Under the pieces are notes generated by a model. It was not told where the DNA came from, made no database searches, and worked only from the letters and a program-made list of their open reading frames with translations. A DNA stretch of 38,253 nucleotides from Candidatus Rubneribacter avistercoris (GTDB lineage: Bacteria > Actinomycetota > Coriobacteriia > Coriobacteriales > Eggerthellaceae), in NCBI GenBank assembly GCA_019115845.1, contig DXCU01000013.1, positions 1-38,253 on the forward strand, in the 5' to 3' direction. The position numbers and the translations under genes were made by a program. Each line of letters starts with the position of its first letter. The first letter of the stretch is position 1. Below, one piece after another: positions 7,294-16,828 of the stretch.

Positions 7294-10200
7294 CTACGCG
7301 TCGGCGTAGAGGTCCTTGAGCTTCACCAGATGCTCGTAGCGGTCCATCGCGGCTTTCTCGTTGCGCTCGAACAGCTCCGCGGCGCGCTCGGGGAACTCGC
7401 GCGTCAGGCGGCTGTAGCGCGCCTCGTTCATAAGGAACTCCCGGTAGCCGCCCGCCGGCTCCTTGGAGTCGAGCGTGAACTTCTTGCCGGCCGGCGCCGC
7501 CGGATTGTAGCGGAACAGGTTCCAGTAACCGCAGTCCACGGCCTTTTTCATCTCGTCTTGGCAGTTGGCCATGCCGCCTTTGATGGAGTGCATCTCGCAC
7601 GGCGAGTAGCCGATGATAAGCGACGGTCCGGGATACGCCTCGGCCTCGGCGATGGCCTTGATGGTCTGCGCCGGCTTGGCGCCCATGGCCACCTGCGCCA
7701 CGTACACGTAGCCGTAGGCCATGGCGATCTCGGTGAGGCTCTTCTTCTTGACGTCCTTGCCCGAAGCCGCAAACTGGGCCACCTGGCCGATGTTGGACGC
7801 CTTCGACGCCTGGCCGCCGGTGTTGGAGTACACCTCGGTGTCGAACACGAACACGTTCACGTCCTCGCCGGAGGCCAGCACGTGGTCGAGGCCGCCGTAG
7901 CCGATGTCGTAGGCCCAGCCGTCGCCGCCGAAGATCCACACGGACTTCTTAGCCAGGTAGTCTTTGTTCTCCAGGATCTCAGGCGCCACCGGGCAACCGT
8001 CGGCCGCAGCGGATTCAAGGGCCGGGACAAGCGCCTTCGCAGCTGCGGCGTTGGCCTCTCCGTCGGCTGCGGACTCCAGGTAGGCGGCGATGAGCTCTTT
8101 GGTGCCCTCGGGCGTCTTGTCGCTGGCGGCCATCTCCTCCAGCTTGCCCATAAGGCGCGTGCGCACCGCCTCGTGGCCAAGCAGCATGCCCAGGCCATGC
8201 TCGGCGTTGTCCTCAAAGAGCGAGTTCGACCACGCCGGGCCGCGACCGTCCTTGTTCACCGTGTAGGGAGAGGTGGCCGCCGGGCCGCCCCAGATGGACG
8301 AGCAGCCGGTGGCGTTGGTGATGAACATGCGGTCGCCGAACAGCTGCGTGACCAGCTTCGCGTACGCCGTCTCGGCGCAGCCCGCGCACGCGCCGGAGAA
8401 CTCGAGCAGCGGCTGCTTGAACTGGCTGCCCTTGACCGTGGCGTCCCCAAGCTCGGGCTTGTCGGACACCTTGGCCACGCAGTAGTCGAACACCTCCTGC
8501 TGGGCCAGCTGGCCCTCGGCGGGCGCCATGGTCAGCGAATCGGAGGGGCACACGTTCACGCACACGCCGCAGCCCATGCAGTCAAGCGGCGAGACGGCCA
8601 GCGTGTACTGCATGCCGGCTGCGGCCTTGCCCTTGGCCGGCACAAGCGTCGCGGCGGCGGGGGCTGCGGCGGCCTCGGCCTCGGTGAGGGCGAAGGGGCG
8701 GATGGTGGCGTGCGGGCACACGAAGGCGCACTGGTTGCACTGGATGCAGGTGGAGGCGTCCCAAGCGGGCACGCTCACAGCCACGCCGCGCTTCTCGTAG
8801 GCGGCCGCGCCCAGCTCGAACTGGCCGTCAACATGATTGACGAACGCGGACACGGGCAGGCGGTCGCCGTCCATGCGACCCACCGGCTCCATGATGCCCA
8901 CGACCTGCTCGACCACCTCGGGGCGCCCCTCGAAGGCGGCCTGCGCGCCGGTGTCGGCGGCATCCGCCCACGAGGCCGGCACCTCGATCTGTGTGAACGC
9001 CGTGGCGCCCGCGTCGATGGCGCGGTGGTTCATGTCCACCACGTCCTGGCCCTTCTTCAGGTAGGACTTCGTGGCCGCGTCCTTCATGTAGCGGATGGCG
9101 TCATCCTGCGGCATGACGCCCGCCAGTGTGAAGAACGCCGATTGCAGGATGGTGTTCGTGCGCTTGCCCATGCCGATCTCGGCCGCCAGATCGATGGCGT
9201 TGATGGTGTAGAGTTTGATGTCGTTGGCGGCGATGTAGCGCTTCGCCTCGGCGCTCAGATGGTGCTCAAGCTCCTCGGGCGTCCACTGGCAGTTGATCAG
9301 ATAAGTGCCGCCCGGTTTCACATCGTTGACCATGCGGAAGTTCTTGGTCACGTACGAGGGGTTGTGGCAGGCCACGAAATCGGCCTTGTTCACATAATAG
9401 GTGCTGCGGATGGGCGAGTCGCCGAAGCGCAGGTGGCTGATGGTCACGCCGCCGGTCTTCTTCGAGTCGTACTGGAAGTAGGCCTGCACGTACTTGTCGG
9501 TGTGGTCGCCGATGATCTTGATGGAGTTCTTGTTCGCGCCCACCGTTCCGTCGCCGCCCAAGCCCCAGAACTTGCACTCGATGGTGCCTTCGGAAGCCGT
9601 GTTCGGGCAGGCAGGGTCCTCGGGCAGGGACAGGTTCGTCACGTCGTCCACAATGCCCACCGTGAACTCGCGGCGCGGCTCGTCCTTCTCCAGCTCCGTG
9701 TAGATGGCGAACACCGACGAGGGCGGGGTGTCCTTGGAGGCCAGGCCGTAACGGCCGCCCACCACGATAAGGTCCTCGCGACCCTCGTGCGCAAGCGCGT
9801 TCACCACGTCCATGTACAGCGGCTCGCCAAGCGCGCCGGGTTCCTTCGTGCGGTCCATGACGGCGACCTTGCGCACGGTGGCGGGCAGCGCCTCTGCGAA
9901 CTTCGCCGACACGAACGGACGGTACAGGCGCACCTTCACCAGGCCCACCTTCTGGCCCTGCGCGTTCAGGTAGTCAACGACCTCCTCCACCACGTCGCAG
10001 AACGAGCCCATGGCCACGATCACGCGGTCGGCGTCGGGCGCGCCGTAGTAGTTGAACAGCTGGTAGTCCGTGCCCAGCTTGGCGTTCACCTGGGCCATGT
10101 AGTCCTCCACCACCGCCGGCAGCGCGTCGTAGACGCCGTTGCACGCCTCGCGATGCTGGAAGAAGATGTCGCCGTTCTCGTGGCTGCCGCGCATGGCCGG

Positions 10201-10836
10201 CCGCTCGGGGTTGAGCGCGTGCTCGCGGAAGGCGCGCACGGCCTCCATGTCGCACATCTCGGCCAGGTCGTCGTAGTCCCACACGGCGATCTTCTGCACC
10301 TCGTGGGAGGTGCGGAAGCCGTCGAAGAAGTTGATGAACGGGACGCGCCCCTTGATGGCGGCGAGGTGCGCCACGGCGGAGAGGTCCATGACCTCCTGCA
10401 CGTTCGTCTCGGCGAGCATGGCGAAGCCGGTTTGGCGGCAGGCCATGACGTCGGAGTGATCGCCGAAGATGGACAGCGCCTGCGTGGCCACCGTGCGAGC
10501 GCTCACGTGGAACACCGTGGGCAGCATCTCGGCGGCAATCTTGTACATGTTGGGGATCATGAGGAGCAGGCCCTGCGAGGCGGTGTAGGTGGTGGTGAGC
10601 GCGCCTGCAGCAAGCGAGCCGTGCACGGCGCCGGCCGCGCCGCCCTCGGACTGCATCTCGCACACCTTCACCGTGGTGCCGAAGATGTTCTTCTTGCCGG
10701 CTGCCGACCACTGGTCGACGAAATCGGCCATGGGGCTCGACGGGGTGATGGGATAGATGCCCGCCACCTCGGTGAACGCGTAGGAGACGTACGCCGCGGC
10801 GTTGTTGCCGTCCATCGATTTGAATTCTCTCGTCAT
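7294..10836 (-). CDS. nifJ: Pyruvate:ferredoxin (flavodoxin) oxidoreductase, single chain
   Basis: 1180 residues, the usual length for the fused homodimeric enzyme. It oxidises pyruvate with CoA to acetyl-CoA and CO2 and reduces ferredoxin; it is a central, oxygen-sensitive enzyme of anaerobes. The start at 10834-10836 follows AAGGAGAGG. Order of parts: pyrimidine-binding domain with YPITPSSPMAD near residue 28; gamma and CoA regions; two [4Fe-4S] motifs CIQCNQCAFVCP (near 696) and CMGCGVCVNVCP (near 750); the proximal-cluster Cys pair in GACAGCAE (near 812); and the TPP motif GGDGWAYDIGYGG (near 970). It has its own promoter and terminator. Pyruvate released by the amino-sugar lyase nearby would be a direct substrate. 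Confidence 0.98.
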   Translation of the reverse strand: MTREFKSMDGNNAAAYVSYAFTEVAGIYPITPSSPMADFVDQWSAAGKKNIFGTTVKVCEMQSEGGAAGAVHGSLAAGALTTTYTASQGLLLMIPNMYKIAAEMLPTVFHVSARTVATQALSIFGDHSDVMACRQTGFAMLAETNVQEVMDLSAVAHLAAIKGRVPFINFFDGFRTSHEVQKIAVWDYDDLAEMCDMEAVRAFREHALNPERPAMRGSHENGDIFFQHREACNGVYDALPAVVEDYMAQVNAKLGTDYQLFNYYGAPDADRVIVAMGSFCDVVEEVVDYLNAQGQKVGLVKVRLYRPFVSAKFAEALPATVRKVAVMDRTKEPGALGEPLYMDVVNALAHEGREDLIVVGGRYGLASKDTPPSSVFAIYTELEKDEPRREFTVGIVDDVTNLSLPEDPACPNTASEGTIECKFWGLGGDGTVGANKNSIKIIGDHTDKYVQAYFQYDSKKTGGVTISHLRFGDSPIRSTYYVNKADFVACHNPSYVTKNFRMVNDVKPGGTYLINCQWTPEELEHHLSAEAKRYIAANDIKLYTINAIDLAAEIGMGKRTNTILQSAFFTLAGVMPQDDAIRYMKDAATKSYLKKGQDVVDMNHRAIDAGATAFTQIEVPASWADAADTGAQAAFEGRPEVVEQVVGIMEPVGRMDGDRLPVSAFVNHVDGQFELGAAAYEKRGVAVSVPAWDASTCIQCNQCAFVCPHATIRPFALTEAEAAAAPAAATLVPAKGKAAAGMQYTLAVSPLDCMGCGVCVNVCPSDSLTMAPAEGQLAQQEVFDYCVAKVSDKPELGDATVKGSQFKQPLLEFSGACAGCAETAYAKLVTQLFGDRMFITNATGCSSIWGGPAATSPYTVNKDGRGPAWSNSLFEDNAEHGLGMLLGHEAVRTRLMGKLEEMAASDKTPEGTKELIAAYLESAADGEANAAAAKALVPALESAAADGCPVAPEILENKDYLAKKSVWIFGGDGWAYDIGYGGLDHVLASGEDVNVFVFDTEVYSNTGGQASKASNIGQVAQFAASGKDVKKKSLTEIAMAYGYVYVAQVAMGAKPAQTIKAIAEAEAYPGPSLIIGYSPCEMHSIKGGMANCQDEMKKAVDCGYWNLFRYNPAAPAGKKFTLDSKEPAGGYREFLMNEARYSRLTREFPERAAELFERNEKAAMDRYEHLVKLKDLYADA

Positions 10837-10980
10837 GTTCCTCTCCTTCGAGGGGAATCGCGACCCGGCCGGGCGCGCAGACGACGACGCGAACCGTCGT
10901 GCGACGCTGACATCCCGACAGGCTCCGACCTCCCTCTCTCGATCGAAGCTCTTCGCCTGGTTCGGAAAAACACGGTTTCC

Positions 10981-10989
10981 ATGATACCA
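10981..10989 (-). promoter_or_regulatory. Extended -10 promoter of nifJ
   Basis: TGG-TATCAT on the minus strand, about 145 nt before the ATG. No good -35 is seen, which is usual for extended -10 promoters. It gives a leader of about 140 nt in which I recognise no known riboswitch. Confidence 0.5.
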
Positions 10990-11065
10990 GCGAGCACGCT
11001 CCCCTTCCCGTGGCGCGGCCGCGCCCATCGGCAAGCGGCCCGCCCCGGACACCCGCCCTGAAAAG

Positions 11066-11098
11066 GACGGGGCCCCGGCGCAATGCCGGGGCCCCGTC
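11066..11098 (-). terminator. Terminator of the peptide-class ABC transporter operon
   Basis: A 14-bp perfect stem (11066-11079 with 11085-11098) and a 5-nt loop. On the minus strand CTTTTC follows. It lies 21 nt after the stop of the last ATPase gene. Confidence 0.82.
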
Positions 11099-11119
11099 GA
11101 GCCTCGCTCTGGGCAGCGT

Positions 11120-11977
11120 CTACTTGCCCAGGTCGGGATGGAGCAGTGACGGCGCCGCGCCCAGAAGCAGGCGCGTGTAGTCGTCCTTGGGGTTCTCGAA
11201 CACCTCTTTGGCGGTGCCGCGCTCGACGGCCTGACCGCCGTTCATGACGATGATCTCGTCGGAGATGTAGCGCACCGTCTGGATGTCGTGGCTGATGAAC
11301 ACCATCGACAAGCCCAGGTCCTTCTTGAGGTCCATGAGCAGGTTCAGAATCTGCGCGCGCACGGACACGTCAAGGGCGCTCGTGGGCTCGTCGGCGATGA
11401 TGGCGTCGGGTTCGAGGGCCAGGGCGCGCGCGATGGCGACGCGCTGGCGCTGGCCGCCGGACATCTGGCCCGGCAGCGCGTCGAGCACCGACTCGGGCAG
11501 GCCCACCATCTCGATGAGGTCGTGGACGCGCCGCTCGCGCGAGTTCTTGTCGCCCACCTTGTGCACGAGCATCGGATCGAGCAGCTGGTCGCGCACCGAC
11601 ATGCGGGCGTTGAGCGCCGTGGCCGGATCCTGGAACACCACGGAGATCACGCGGCCGATCAGGCGCCTTTGCGCAGCCGAGCGCTTCGTCACGTCCTCGC
11701 CCTTGAAATACACCTTGCCCGACGTGGGCTGCTGCAGGCCGCACATCACGTTGGCCGTGGTGGACTTGCCGCAGCCGGACTCGCCCACGATGCCGAGGGT
11801 CTGCCCGGGCATGAGCTTGAGCGTCAGCCCGCGCACCGCCTGCACCTTGTTCGGATGCAGGATGGAACCCGTGCGCGTCTTGAACGTCACGCGGATGTCG
11901 TCAAGGAAGATGATGGGGGTCTGCCCGTCGGATGCGGGCGCCGCAGCGGCCGCCGCGTTCGTTTCGACCTCGCTCAT
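11120..11977 (-). CDS. Peptide-class ABC transporter ATP-binding protein (DppF/OppF type)
   Basis: 285 residues. Walker A GESGCGKST (65-73), a Q-loop VFQDP, the signature MSGGQRQR, Walker B DEPTSALD and the switch His in FISHD are all present. It powers import together with the fused permease-ATPase. The ATG overlaps the stop of the upstream fusion gene by 4 nt (ATGA), so translation is coupled. The gene order (binding protein, permease, permease-ATPase fusion, ATPase) matches the sialic-acid importer SiaEFGI described in Corynebacterium glutamicum, and resembles SatABCD. Dipeptide or oligopeptide transport remains possible from sequence alone. Confidence 0.92.
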   Translation of the reverse strand: MSEVETNAAAAAAPASDGQTPIIFLDDIRVTFKTRTGSILHPNKVQAVRGLTLKLMPGQTLGIVGESGCGKSTTANVMCGLQQPTSGKVYFKGEDVTKRSAAQRRLIGRVISVVFQDPATALNARMSVRDQLLDPMLVHKVGDKNSRERRVHDLIEMVGLPESVLDALPGQMSGGQRQRVAIARALALEPDAIIADEPTSALDVSVRAQILNLLMDLKKDLGLSMVFISHDIQTVRYISDEIIVMNGGQAVERGTAKEVFENPKDDYTRLLLGAAPSLLHPDLGK

Positions 11978-14001
11978 AGCAGCACACCTCCTGGAACGTA
12001 CGGTTTGATGCCGAGGCGCTTGAGCTCGCTGTCAGGCAGCTCGGCGTAGTAGTGGTCGGTGCTCTCGACGCGCTTGAGCACGGGGCGCAGCTGCGACACC
12101 TTGTCGGGATGGCTCGAGCGCGGCGTGAAGCGGTCGCCTGCGGGGAAGTCCTTCGGGCTGGGAACGCTGCCCGGAACCTGATGCAGGCGGGCGCCGCCGG
12201 CCTCGATGGACAGCACCGAACCCAGAAGGCCGCGCGTGTACTCGTGCACGGGGTGGCACAGGATGTCCGAAACCGGACCCTGCTCCACCACCTGGCCGGC
12301 GTACATGACCGTGATGGAGTTGGCCACCTCGGCCACAAGCGCCAGGTCGTGGCTCACGAACACCATCGCGAAGCCCAGTTCTTTCTGCAGCTTGTTCAGC
12401 AGGTCGATGACCTGCTTCTGCACGGTCACGTCAAGGGCCGTGGTGGGCTCGTCGGCGATGACCACCTTCGGGTCGCGCGTGAGCGCCATGGCGATGAGCA
12501 CGCGCTGGCGCTGGCCGCCGGAAAGCTCGTGCGGGTAGGAATCAAGCGTGCGCTTCGGGTCGAGGCCCACCAGCTCCAGAAGCTCCTCGGCGCTGCGGGT
12601 GCCGCCGCGCTTGGTGAGCTGCTTCATCTGGGACTTGATGAGCATGGAGGGGTTCAGGGAGGAGAGCGCGTCTTGGTAGATCATGGCGATCTCGCGACCG
12701 CGCAGGGCGTTCATCTCCTTCTGGCTCATGTCGAGCAGGTTCTGCCCGTCATAGAGCACCTCGCCGGTCACCTGGGCCTTCGGGTCAAGCAAGCCCATGA
12801 TGGTGAGGGAGGTGATGGACTTTCCGCAGCCGGACTCGCCCACAAGGCCCATGGTCTGGCGCGGGCGCACGACGAAGCTCACGTGGTCCACCACGTTCAC
12901 GTCGCCGTGGCGCGGGAACTTGATGCACAGGTCCTTGACTTCCAGAATGGGCGGCACGTCGGTGCGCGCCTCGAAGCGGTCGGTGCGGGTCTTCTCCACG
13001 GCTTGCAGCTGGGCGAGGCGCTTCTCGAGCATCTCGGCCTGGGCCTTGTAGGCAAGCGTCGGGTCGGCCACGAGGCGGTCGGCCTCGCGCTTGCCGGCCA
13101 GATCGGAGTCGTCGGCGTTGACGGGGGCCTTCGGAGCGGCCGCCAGCGCGTCGGTCATGCCCTCGGAGAGGATGTTGAGGCACAGCACGGTGATCATGAT
13201 GGCAAGGCCCGGGAACAGCGCCTGCCACCAGCGGCCGGCCAGCACGCCGTTGCGCGCGTCGGAGAGGATGTTGCCCCACGTGGGATCGGGTTCGGGGATG
13301 CCCGCGCCGATGAAGGACAGCGACGCCTCGAACACGATGGCGTCGGCCACCAGCACGATGGTGAACACCATGACGGGCGCGATGCAGTTGCGCACGACGT
13401 GCTTCACGAGGATCCACGGGGCGCGCGCGCCCGACACCACCACGGCGCGGACGTAATCCTCGCCGTACTCGCTCACCACGTTCGCGCGCACGATGCGGGC
13501 GATCTGCGGTATGTAGAGGAAGCCGATGGCCAGGATGAGCGAGGGAAGCGAGTTGCCGAACACCGTCACGAACACGGCCGCCAAAGCGATGCCCGGAAAC
13601 GACATGACCACGTCGAGGATGCGCATGATGACCTCGGACACCCACTTGCGGGACACCGCGGCGATGGAGCCGATGATGGAGCCGCACACAAGCGCGAAGC
13701 CGGTGGCGCACAGGCCGATGACGAGCGAGTAGCGCGCGCCGTACATCATACGGGAGAGCACGTCGCGGCCCTTGTCGTCGGTGCCGAAGAGGAACTCGGC
13801 GTTGGGCGCCTGGCGGGCGGTGAAGATCTCAAGCGGGTTGTGGGGCGCGATCACGGGCGCCGCCACTGCCGTGAGCACGATGAGGAGGAGGACGACAAGC
13901 GAGATGCGCGAGCCGATCGTCATGCTCTTCCAGCGGCGAAAGCGCACGCGGCCGGCGTTCTCCTCCATCTTCTTAGTGAGATTGCCACGTAGCTGCACCA
14001 T
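11974..14001 (-). CDS. Fused permease and ATP-binding protein of peptide-class ABC transporter (DppC-DppD fusion)
   Basis: 675 residues combining two usually separate subunits. Residues about 1-290 are a DppC-type permease, with an N-terminal membrane segment, the FLFGTDDKGRDVLSR block and the EAA-type loop in YVRAVVVSGA. A charged linker (about 290-345) leads to a full ATPase: Walker A GESGCGKS near 387, signature LSGGQRQR near 489, and Walker B DEPTTALD near 513. An oligo_HPY-like tail follows. All ATPase motifs are intact, so both halves should work. It starts 4 nt after the upstream permease stop and overlaps the next ATPase by 4 nt. This fusion type is known in some actinobacterial sugar-acid and peptide importers. 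Confidence 0.93.
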   Translation of the reverse strand: MVQLRGNLTKKMEENAGRVRFRRWKSMTIGSRISLVVLLLIVLTAVAAPVIAPHNPLEIFTARQAPNAEFLFGTDDKGRDVLSRMMYGARYSLVIGLCATGFALVCGSIIGSIAAVSRKWVSEVIMRILDVVMSFPGIALAAVFVTVFGNSLPSLILAIGFLYIPQIARIVRANVVSEYGEDYVRAVVVSGARAPWILVKHVVRNCIAPVMVFTIVLVADAIVFEASLSFIGAGIPEPDPTWGNILSDARNGVLAGRWWQALFPGLAIMITVLCLNILSEGMTDALAAAPKAPVNADDSDLAGKREADRLVADPTLAYKAQAEMLEKRLAQLQAVEKTRTDRFEARTDVPPILEVKDLCIKFPRHGDVNVVDHVSFVVRPRQTMGLVGESGCGKSITSLTIMGLLDPKAQVTGEVLYDGQNLLDMSQKEMNALRGREIAMIYQDALSSLNPSMLIKSQMKQLTKRGGTRSAEELLELVGLDPKRTLDSYPHELSGGQRQRVLIAMALTRDPKVVIADEPTTALDVTVQKQVIDLLNKLQKELGFAMVFVSHDLALVAEVANSITVMYAGQVVEQGPVSDILCHPVHEYTRGLLGSVLSIEAGGARLHQVPGSVPSPKDFPAGDRFTPRSSHPDKVSQLRPVLKRVESTDHYYAELPDSELKRLGIKPYVPGGVLL

Positions 14002-14005
14002 GTCT

Positions 14006-14962
14006 CTACACCGTCCTGATTCGGGGGTTGATAAGGATATACAGCATGTCCACCACGATGTTGATGACGATGAACGTCAGCGCGACGGTGAGCGTCACCC
14101 CCTGCACGAGGGTCGGGTAGTTGCCCTGGACGCCCTGCACGATGGCCATGCCCATGCCCGGCAGGTTGAAGATGACCTCGATGACGACGGCGCCGCCGAT
14201 GAGGTAGCCGATGCGCAGGCCCAGCACCGTGACCGGCGTGATGAGCGCGTTGCGCAGCACGTTCCTGGCGACGACGACCGACTTCGGGACGCCGGCGCCG
14301 ATGGCCGTGCGCACGTAGTCCTTGTCAAGCTCCTCCACCATGGCGGTGCGGATGACGCGGGTGAGCTGGCCGGCCACGGGGACGCCGAGCGCGAACGCCG
14401 GCATCGCCATGCGGGCCAAGTACCCGCTGGGATTGGACGCGAGCGACGGGAGGTCGCCTGCGGCGGGGAGCATGTGAAGGGTCGAGGAGAACAAGAGGAT
14501 GAGAAGGACCGCCAACCAAAACGACGGAGTGGCGATGCAGATGATGGAGAACACGCGGATCGCCTGATCGGGCCAACGATCGCGATACAAGGCCGAAACA
14601 ACGCCCAGCACAACGGCGATGACGACGGCGATGATAAGGCCGATGAACGTCAGCTGCAGCGTGATGGGAAGCGCTGTTGCCACCTTGTCGGTGACGGAGA
14701 TGGACCCGGCTCCGTACGTGCCCAGATCCCCCTGGCACATGTTGACGAGGAACCTTCCGTACTGGATGATCCACGGATCGTTCAGGCCGTTCGCCGCCCG
14801 GTACGCATCGAGCTGCTCCTGCGTCGCGCCTTCGCCCAACGCAGAGTACGCCGTGTCGATGGGAGAGAACGACATGAGGAAGTAAACGAGAAACGTGACT
14901 CCCAAAATCATAATGGGGAGCGCGACAAGACGTTTCCCGATCAGCCTGAGTAGATTGCTCAT
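14006..14962 (-). CDS. Peptide-class ABC transporter permease (DppB/OppB type)
   Basis: 318 residues with six hydrophobic segments. The first helix, the periplasmic loop with GLNDPWIIQYGRF, and the cytoplasmic EAA loop (DKDYVRTAIGAGVPK) are typical of DppB. It would form the membrane channel with the permease half of the fusion protein. An AAAGGGG site precedes the ATG. The gene lies 126 nt downstream of the binding-protein gene, and a hairpin in that gap probably lowers its expression relative to the binding protein. Confidence 0.93.
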   Translation of the reverse strand: MSNLLRLIGKRLVALPIMILGVTFLVYFLMSFSPIDTAYSALGEGATQEQLDAYRAANGLNDPWIIQYGRFLVNMCQGDLGTYGAGSISVTDKVATALPITLQLTFIGLIIAVVIAVVLGVVSALYRDRWPDQAIRVFSIICIATPSFWLAVLLILLFSSTLHMLPAAGDLPSLASNPSGYLARMAMPAFALGVPVAGQLTRVIRTAMVEELDKDYVRTAIGAGVPKSVVVARNVLRNALITPVTVLGLRIGYLIGGAVVIEVIFNLPGMGMAIVQGVQGNYPTLVQGVTLTVALTFIVINIVVDMLYILINPRIRTV

Positions 14963-15000
14963 CTCTCAAACCCCTTTCGGCAACCGTTTTCCGCATCCGC

Positions 15001-15038
15001 CAAACGGACCCACCTGATGAAGCCAGCGGGTCCGTTTG
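15001..15038 (-). promoter_or_regulatory. Intercistronic hairpin between binding protein and permease genes
   Basis: An 11-bp perfect stem (15001-15011 with 15028-15038) with a 16-nt loop. No T-run follows on the minus strand. It is placed where ABC operons often carry an RNA-stabilising or attenuating hairpin, giving more binding protein than permease. Confidence 0.6.
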
Positions 15039-15088
15039 CGGACAAATTCACCTCATTATACCGGCAAGCGGCTTTATGAGAAAAGGGG

Positions 15089-16687
15089 CTACTTGCTCGA
15101 AACGCCGATGAAGGAGACGCCGGTCGTGCCGATGGCCTTGAAGCCGTCGAGCCGGTCCTCGTAGTAGCCGGTGGAAACCTTGCGGTGGAGCAGCGGGTAC
15201 AGCGGCACCTGCTCGGAGAGCAGGTCGAAGCACTTGTTCCAGTTCTCCTGCTGCTCGCTGCCGGAGGCCTCGACGGCCGCCTGCATGTAGCCGTGAAGCT
15301 CCTCGTAGGCCTCAGAGCCCTTCCACTGCGTGCGCTTCTGCGTCCAGCTGTTGTCGCCGTACCACCAGCTCATCAGAAGGTCGGGGTCGTTGCCGAACAC
15401 CGACGGGTCGCCCGGGGCGAGCACCACGTCGAACTCGGGGTTGTCGGTGTCGCAGTAGTTGCTGTACAGGGCGGCCGAAACGGACTCGCGGATGGTGGCC
15501 TCGATGCCGACCGCCGCCAGGTCCTCCTTGATGGAGGGCGAAAGCGCCGTGATCCACGAGGCGTCGGTGGTGTCGAGGGTGATGGAGAGGCTGTCCACGC
15601 CGGCCTCGGACAGCAGGCTCTTGGCCTTCTCGGGGTCGTAGGTGAACACCGTGGAGGCCTCATGGAAGTTCGCATGGTTCTCAGGCAGGAAGCACTTGAC
15701 CGTGGCGGCCTGGCCGGAGAGGGCGTTGTTGATGAGCTTCTCCACGTCGATGGCGTAGAAGAACGCCTGGCGCACGCGGTTGTCGTCGAGCGGGGCCTTC
15801 TTCGTGTTGAACATGAGGAAGGGCAGGCTGAAGCCCTGGACGTCGTCGACCGTGGCGCCCACCGCCTGGATCTGGGGGATGATGTCGGCCGGAACGTTCT
15901 CCATGACCTGGACGGTGGCCTCGGTCATGGCCGTCGTGCGGGCGGTGTCGTCCTTGATGACGTCCCACACCATGGAGGTGTCCTTGGGAACGAACGGGCC
16001 GTTGTAGTTCGGGTTCGGCGAGAACGTGAGCTTGGTCTCGGTGATCTCGTCGTAGACCCACGGGCCGGAGCCGACGGGATGGACCTTGAGCTCGTCGTTG
16101 GTCATGGAGGCGGGCGTCACCCTGATGAGGGACAGGCGCTCCTTGATCAGCGAGAACGGGTAGGCGGTCTTGATGGACACCGTCTTGTCGTCCTTGGCCT
16201 CCACCGACGAGATGAACGAGAGCATGGGCAGGTACATGCCGCCCTCGACCGTCGCGCGCGCGTAGGCCTCGACCACGTCGCCGGCCACCACGTCGGTGCC
16301 GTCGGAGTACTTGGCGCCGTCGCGGATGGTGATCTCGTACTCGGTGTCCGACACGGCGACCGGATCGCCGTCGGCGAGGGCCGCGTAGGCGGAGTAATCG
16401 CTCAGGTCGAGATCGTAAAGGCCCTCGGTCACGTGGCGGTTGCCGGCAAGCGGAAGCGCCTGCGAGGTGCTGGCGGGCGTGTAGTCGCTGCCGTCGTAGG
16501 CGACGGCGGCGGCAAGGGCGCCGGCCGAGGCAGACGTGTCGCCGCCCGCAGCGTCGGTGCTGGCGCCGGAGCCGCTGTCGCTCCCGCCGCCGCAGCCAGA
16601 GAGCCCGATGCCCGCAAGCGCGAGGGCGGCCGTGCCGCCCACCACAAACGAGCGCCGGCTGATGCCGTTGTTCAACTGTTCCTTCAT
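15089..16687 (-). CDS. ABC transporter substrate-binding lipoprotein, family 5 (SBP_bac_5)
   Basis: 532 residues, the normal length for DppA/OppA-type proteins. The N-terminus has a Tat-like RRSFVVGG (11-18), a hydrophobic stretch, and a lipobox LSGC with the lipidated Cys at 32, followed by a Gly/Ser linker. It sits outside the membrane and captures the ligand for the downstream permeases. Family 5 proteins bind peptides, nickel-chelates, some oligosaccharides and, for SatA/SiaE, sialic acid. The neighbouring lyase, epimerase, kinase, NagA and NagB make an amino-sugar acid the favoured ligand here; this is context, not residue evidence. RBS GGAGGG lies before the ATG. Confidence 0.9.
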   Translation of the reverse strand: MKEQLNNGISRRSFVVGGTAALALAGIGLSGCGGGSDSGSGASTDAAGGDTSASAGALAAAVAYDGSDYTPASTSQALPLAGNRHVTEGLYDLDLSDYSAYAALADGDPVAVSDTEYEITIRDGAKYSDGTDVVAGDVVEAYARATVEGGMYLPMLSFISSVEAKDDKTVSIKTAYPFSLIKERLSLIRVTPASMTNDELKVHPVGSGPWVYDEITETKLTFSPNPNYNGPFVPKDTSMVWDVIKDDTARTTAMTEATVQVMENVPADIIPQIQAVGATVDDVQGFSLPFLMFNTKKAPLDDNRVRQAFFYAIDVEKLINNALSGQAATVKCFLPENHANFHEASTVFTYDPEKAKSLLSEAGVDSLSITLDTTDASWITALSPSIKEDLAAVGIEATIRESVSAALYSNYCDTDNPEFDVVLAPGDPSVFGNDPDLLMSWWYGDNSWTQKRTQWKGSEAYEELHGYMQAAVEASGSEQQENWNKCFDLLSEQVPLYPLLHRKVSTGYYEDRLDGFKAIGTTGVSFIGVSSK

Positions 16688-16699
16688 TCTTCCCTCCTA

Positions 16700-16718
16700 C
16701 AATTCGGAATCGGAATTG
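16700..16718. promoter_or_regulatory. Palindromic site in the leader of the transporter operon
   Basis: CAATTC and GAATTG face each other across 7 nt, directly downstream of the predicted transcription start and just before the RBS. It could be a repressor operator or a small RNA hairpin. No regulator gene is present beside it. Confidence 0.35.
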
Positions 16719-16727
16719 GGCAAGCCT

Positions 16728-16756
16728 ATAGTACCCTATGATGGCGATTTTAGTAA
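16728..16756 (-). promoter_or_regulatory. Promoter of the transporter operon
   Basis: On the minus strand TTACTA (16751-16756) and TACTAT (16728-16733) are 17 nt apart. The predicted start is near 16721, giving a short leader of about 34 nt. Confidence 0.6.
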
Positions 16757-16828
16757 GACGGGGTGGCCGATTGTCTCTCGCCGGGGCCGAACGAGCGGGG
16801 AAAAGCGCGTCCGTATGAGCCGTTCAGC

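Noticed and set aside
7258..11061. Very long plus-strand open frame opposite nifJ
   Set aside because: It is a frame shadow: high GC leaves the antisense frame open. The encoded text is His/Val/Arg-rich low complexity, and the nifJ protein on the other strand has every expected motif.
12052..13992. Long plus-strand open frame opposite the permease-ATPase fusion gene
   Set aside because: Same antisense effect; the minus-strand product is complete and intact in all motifs.
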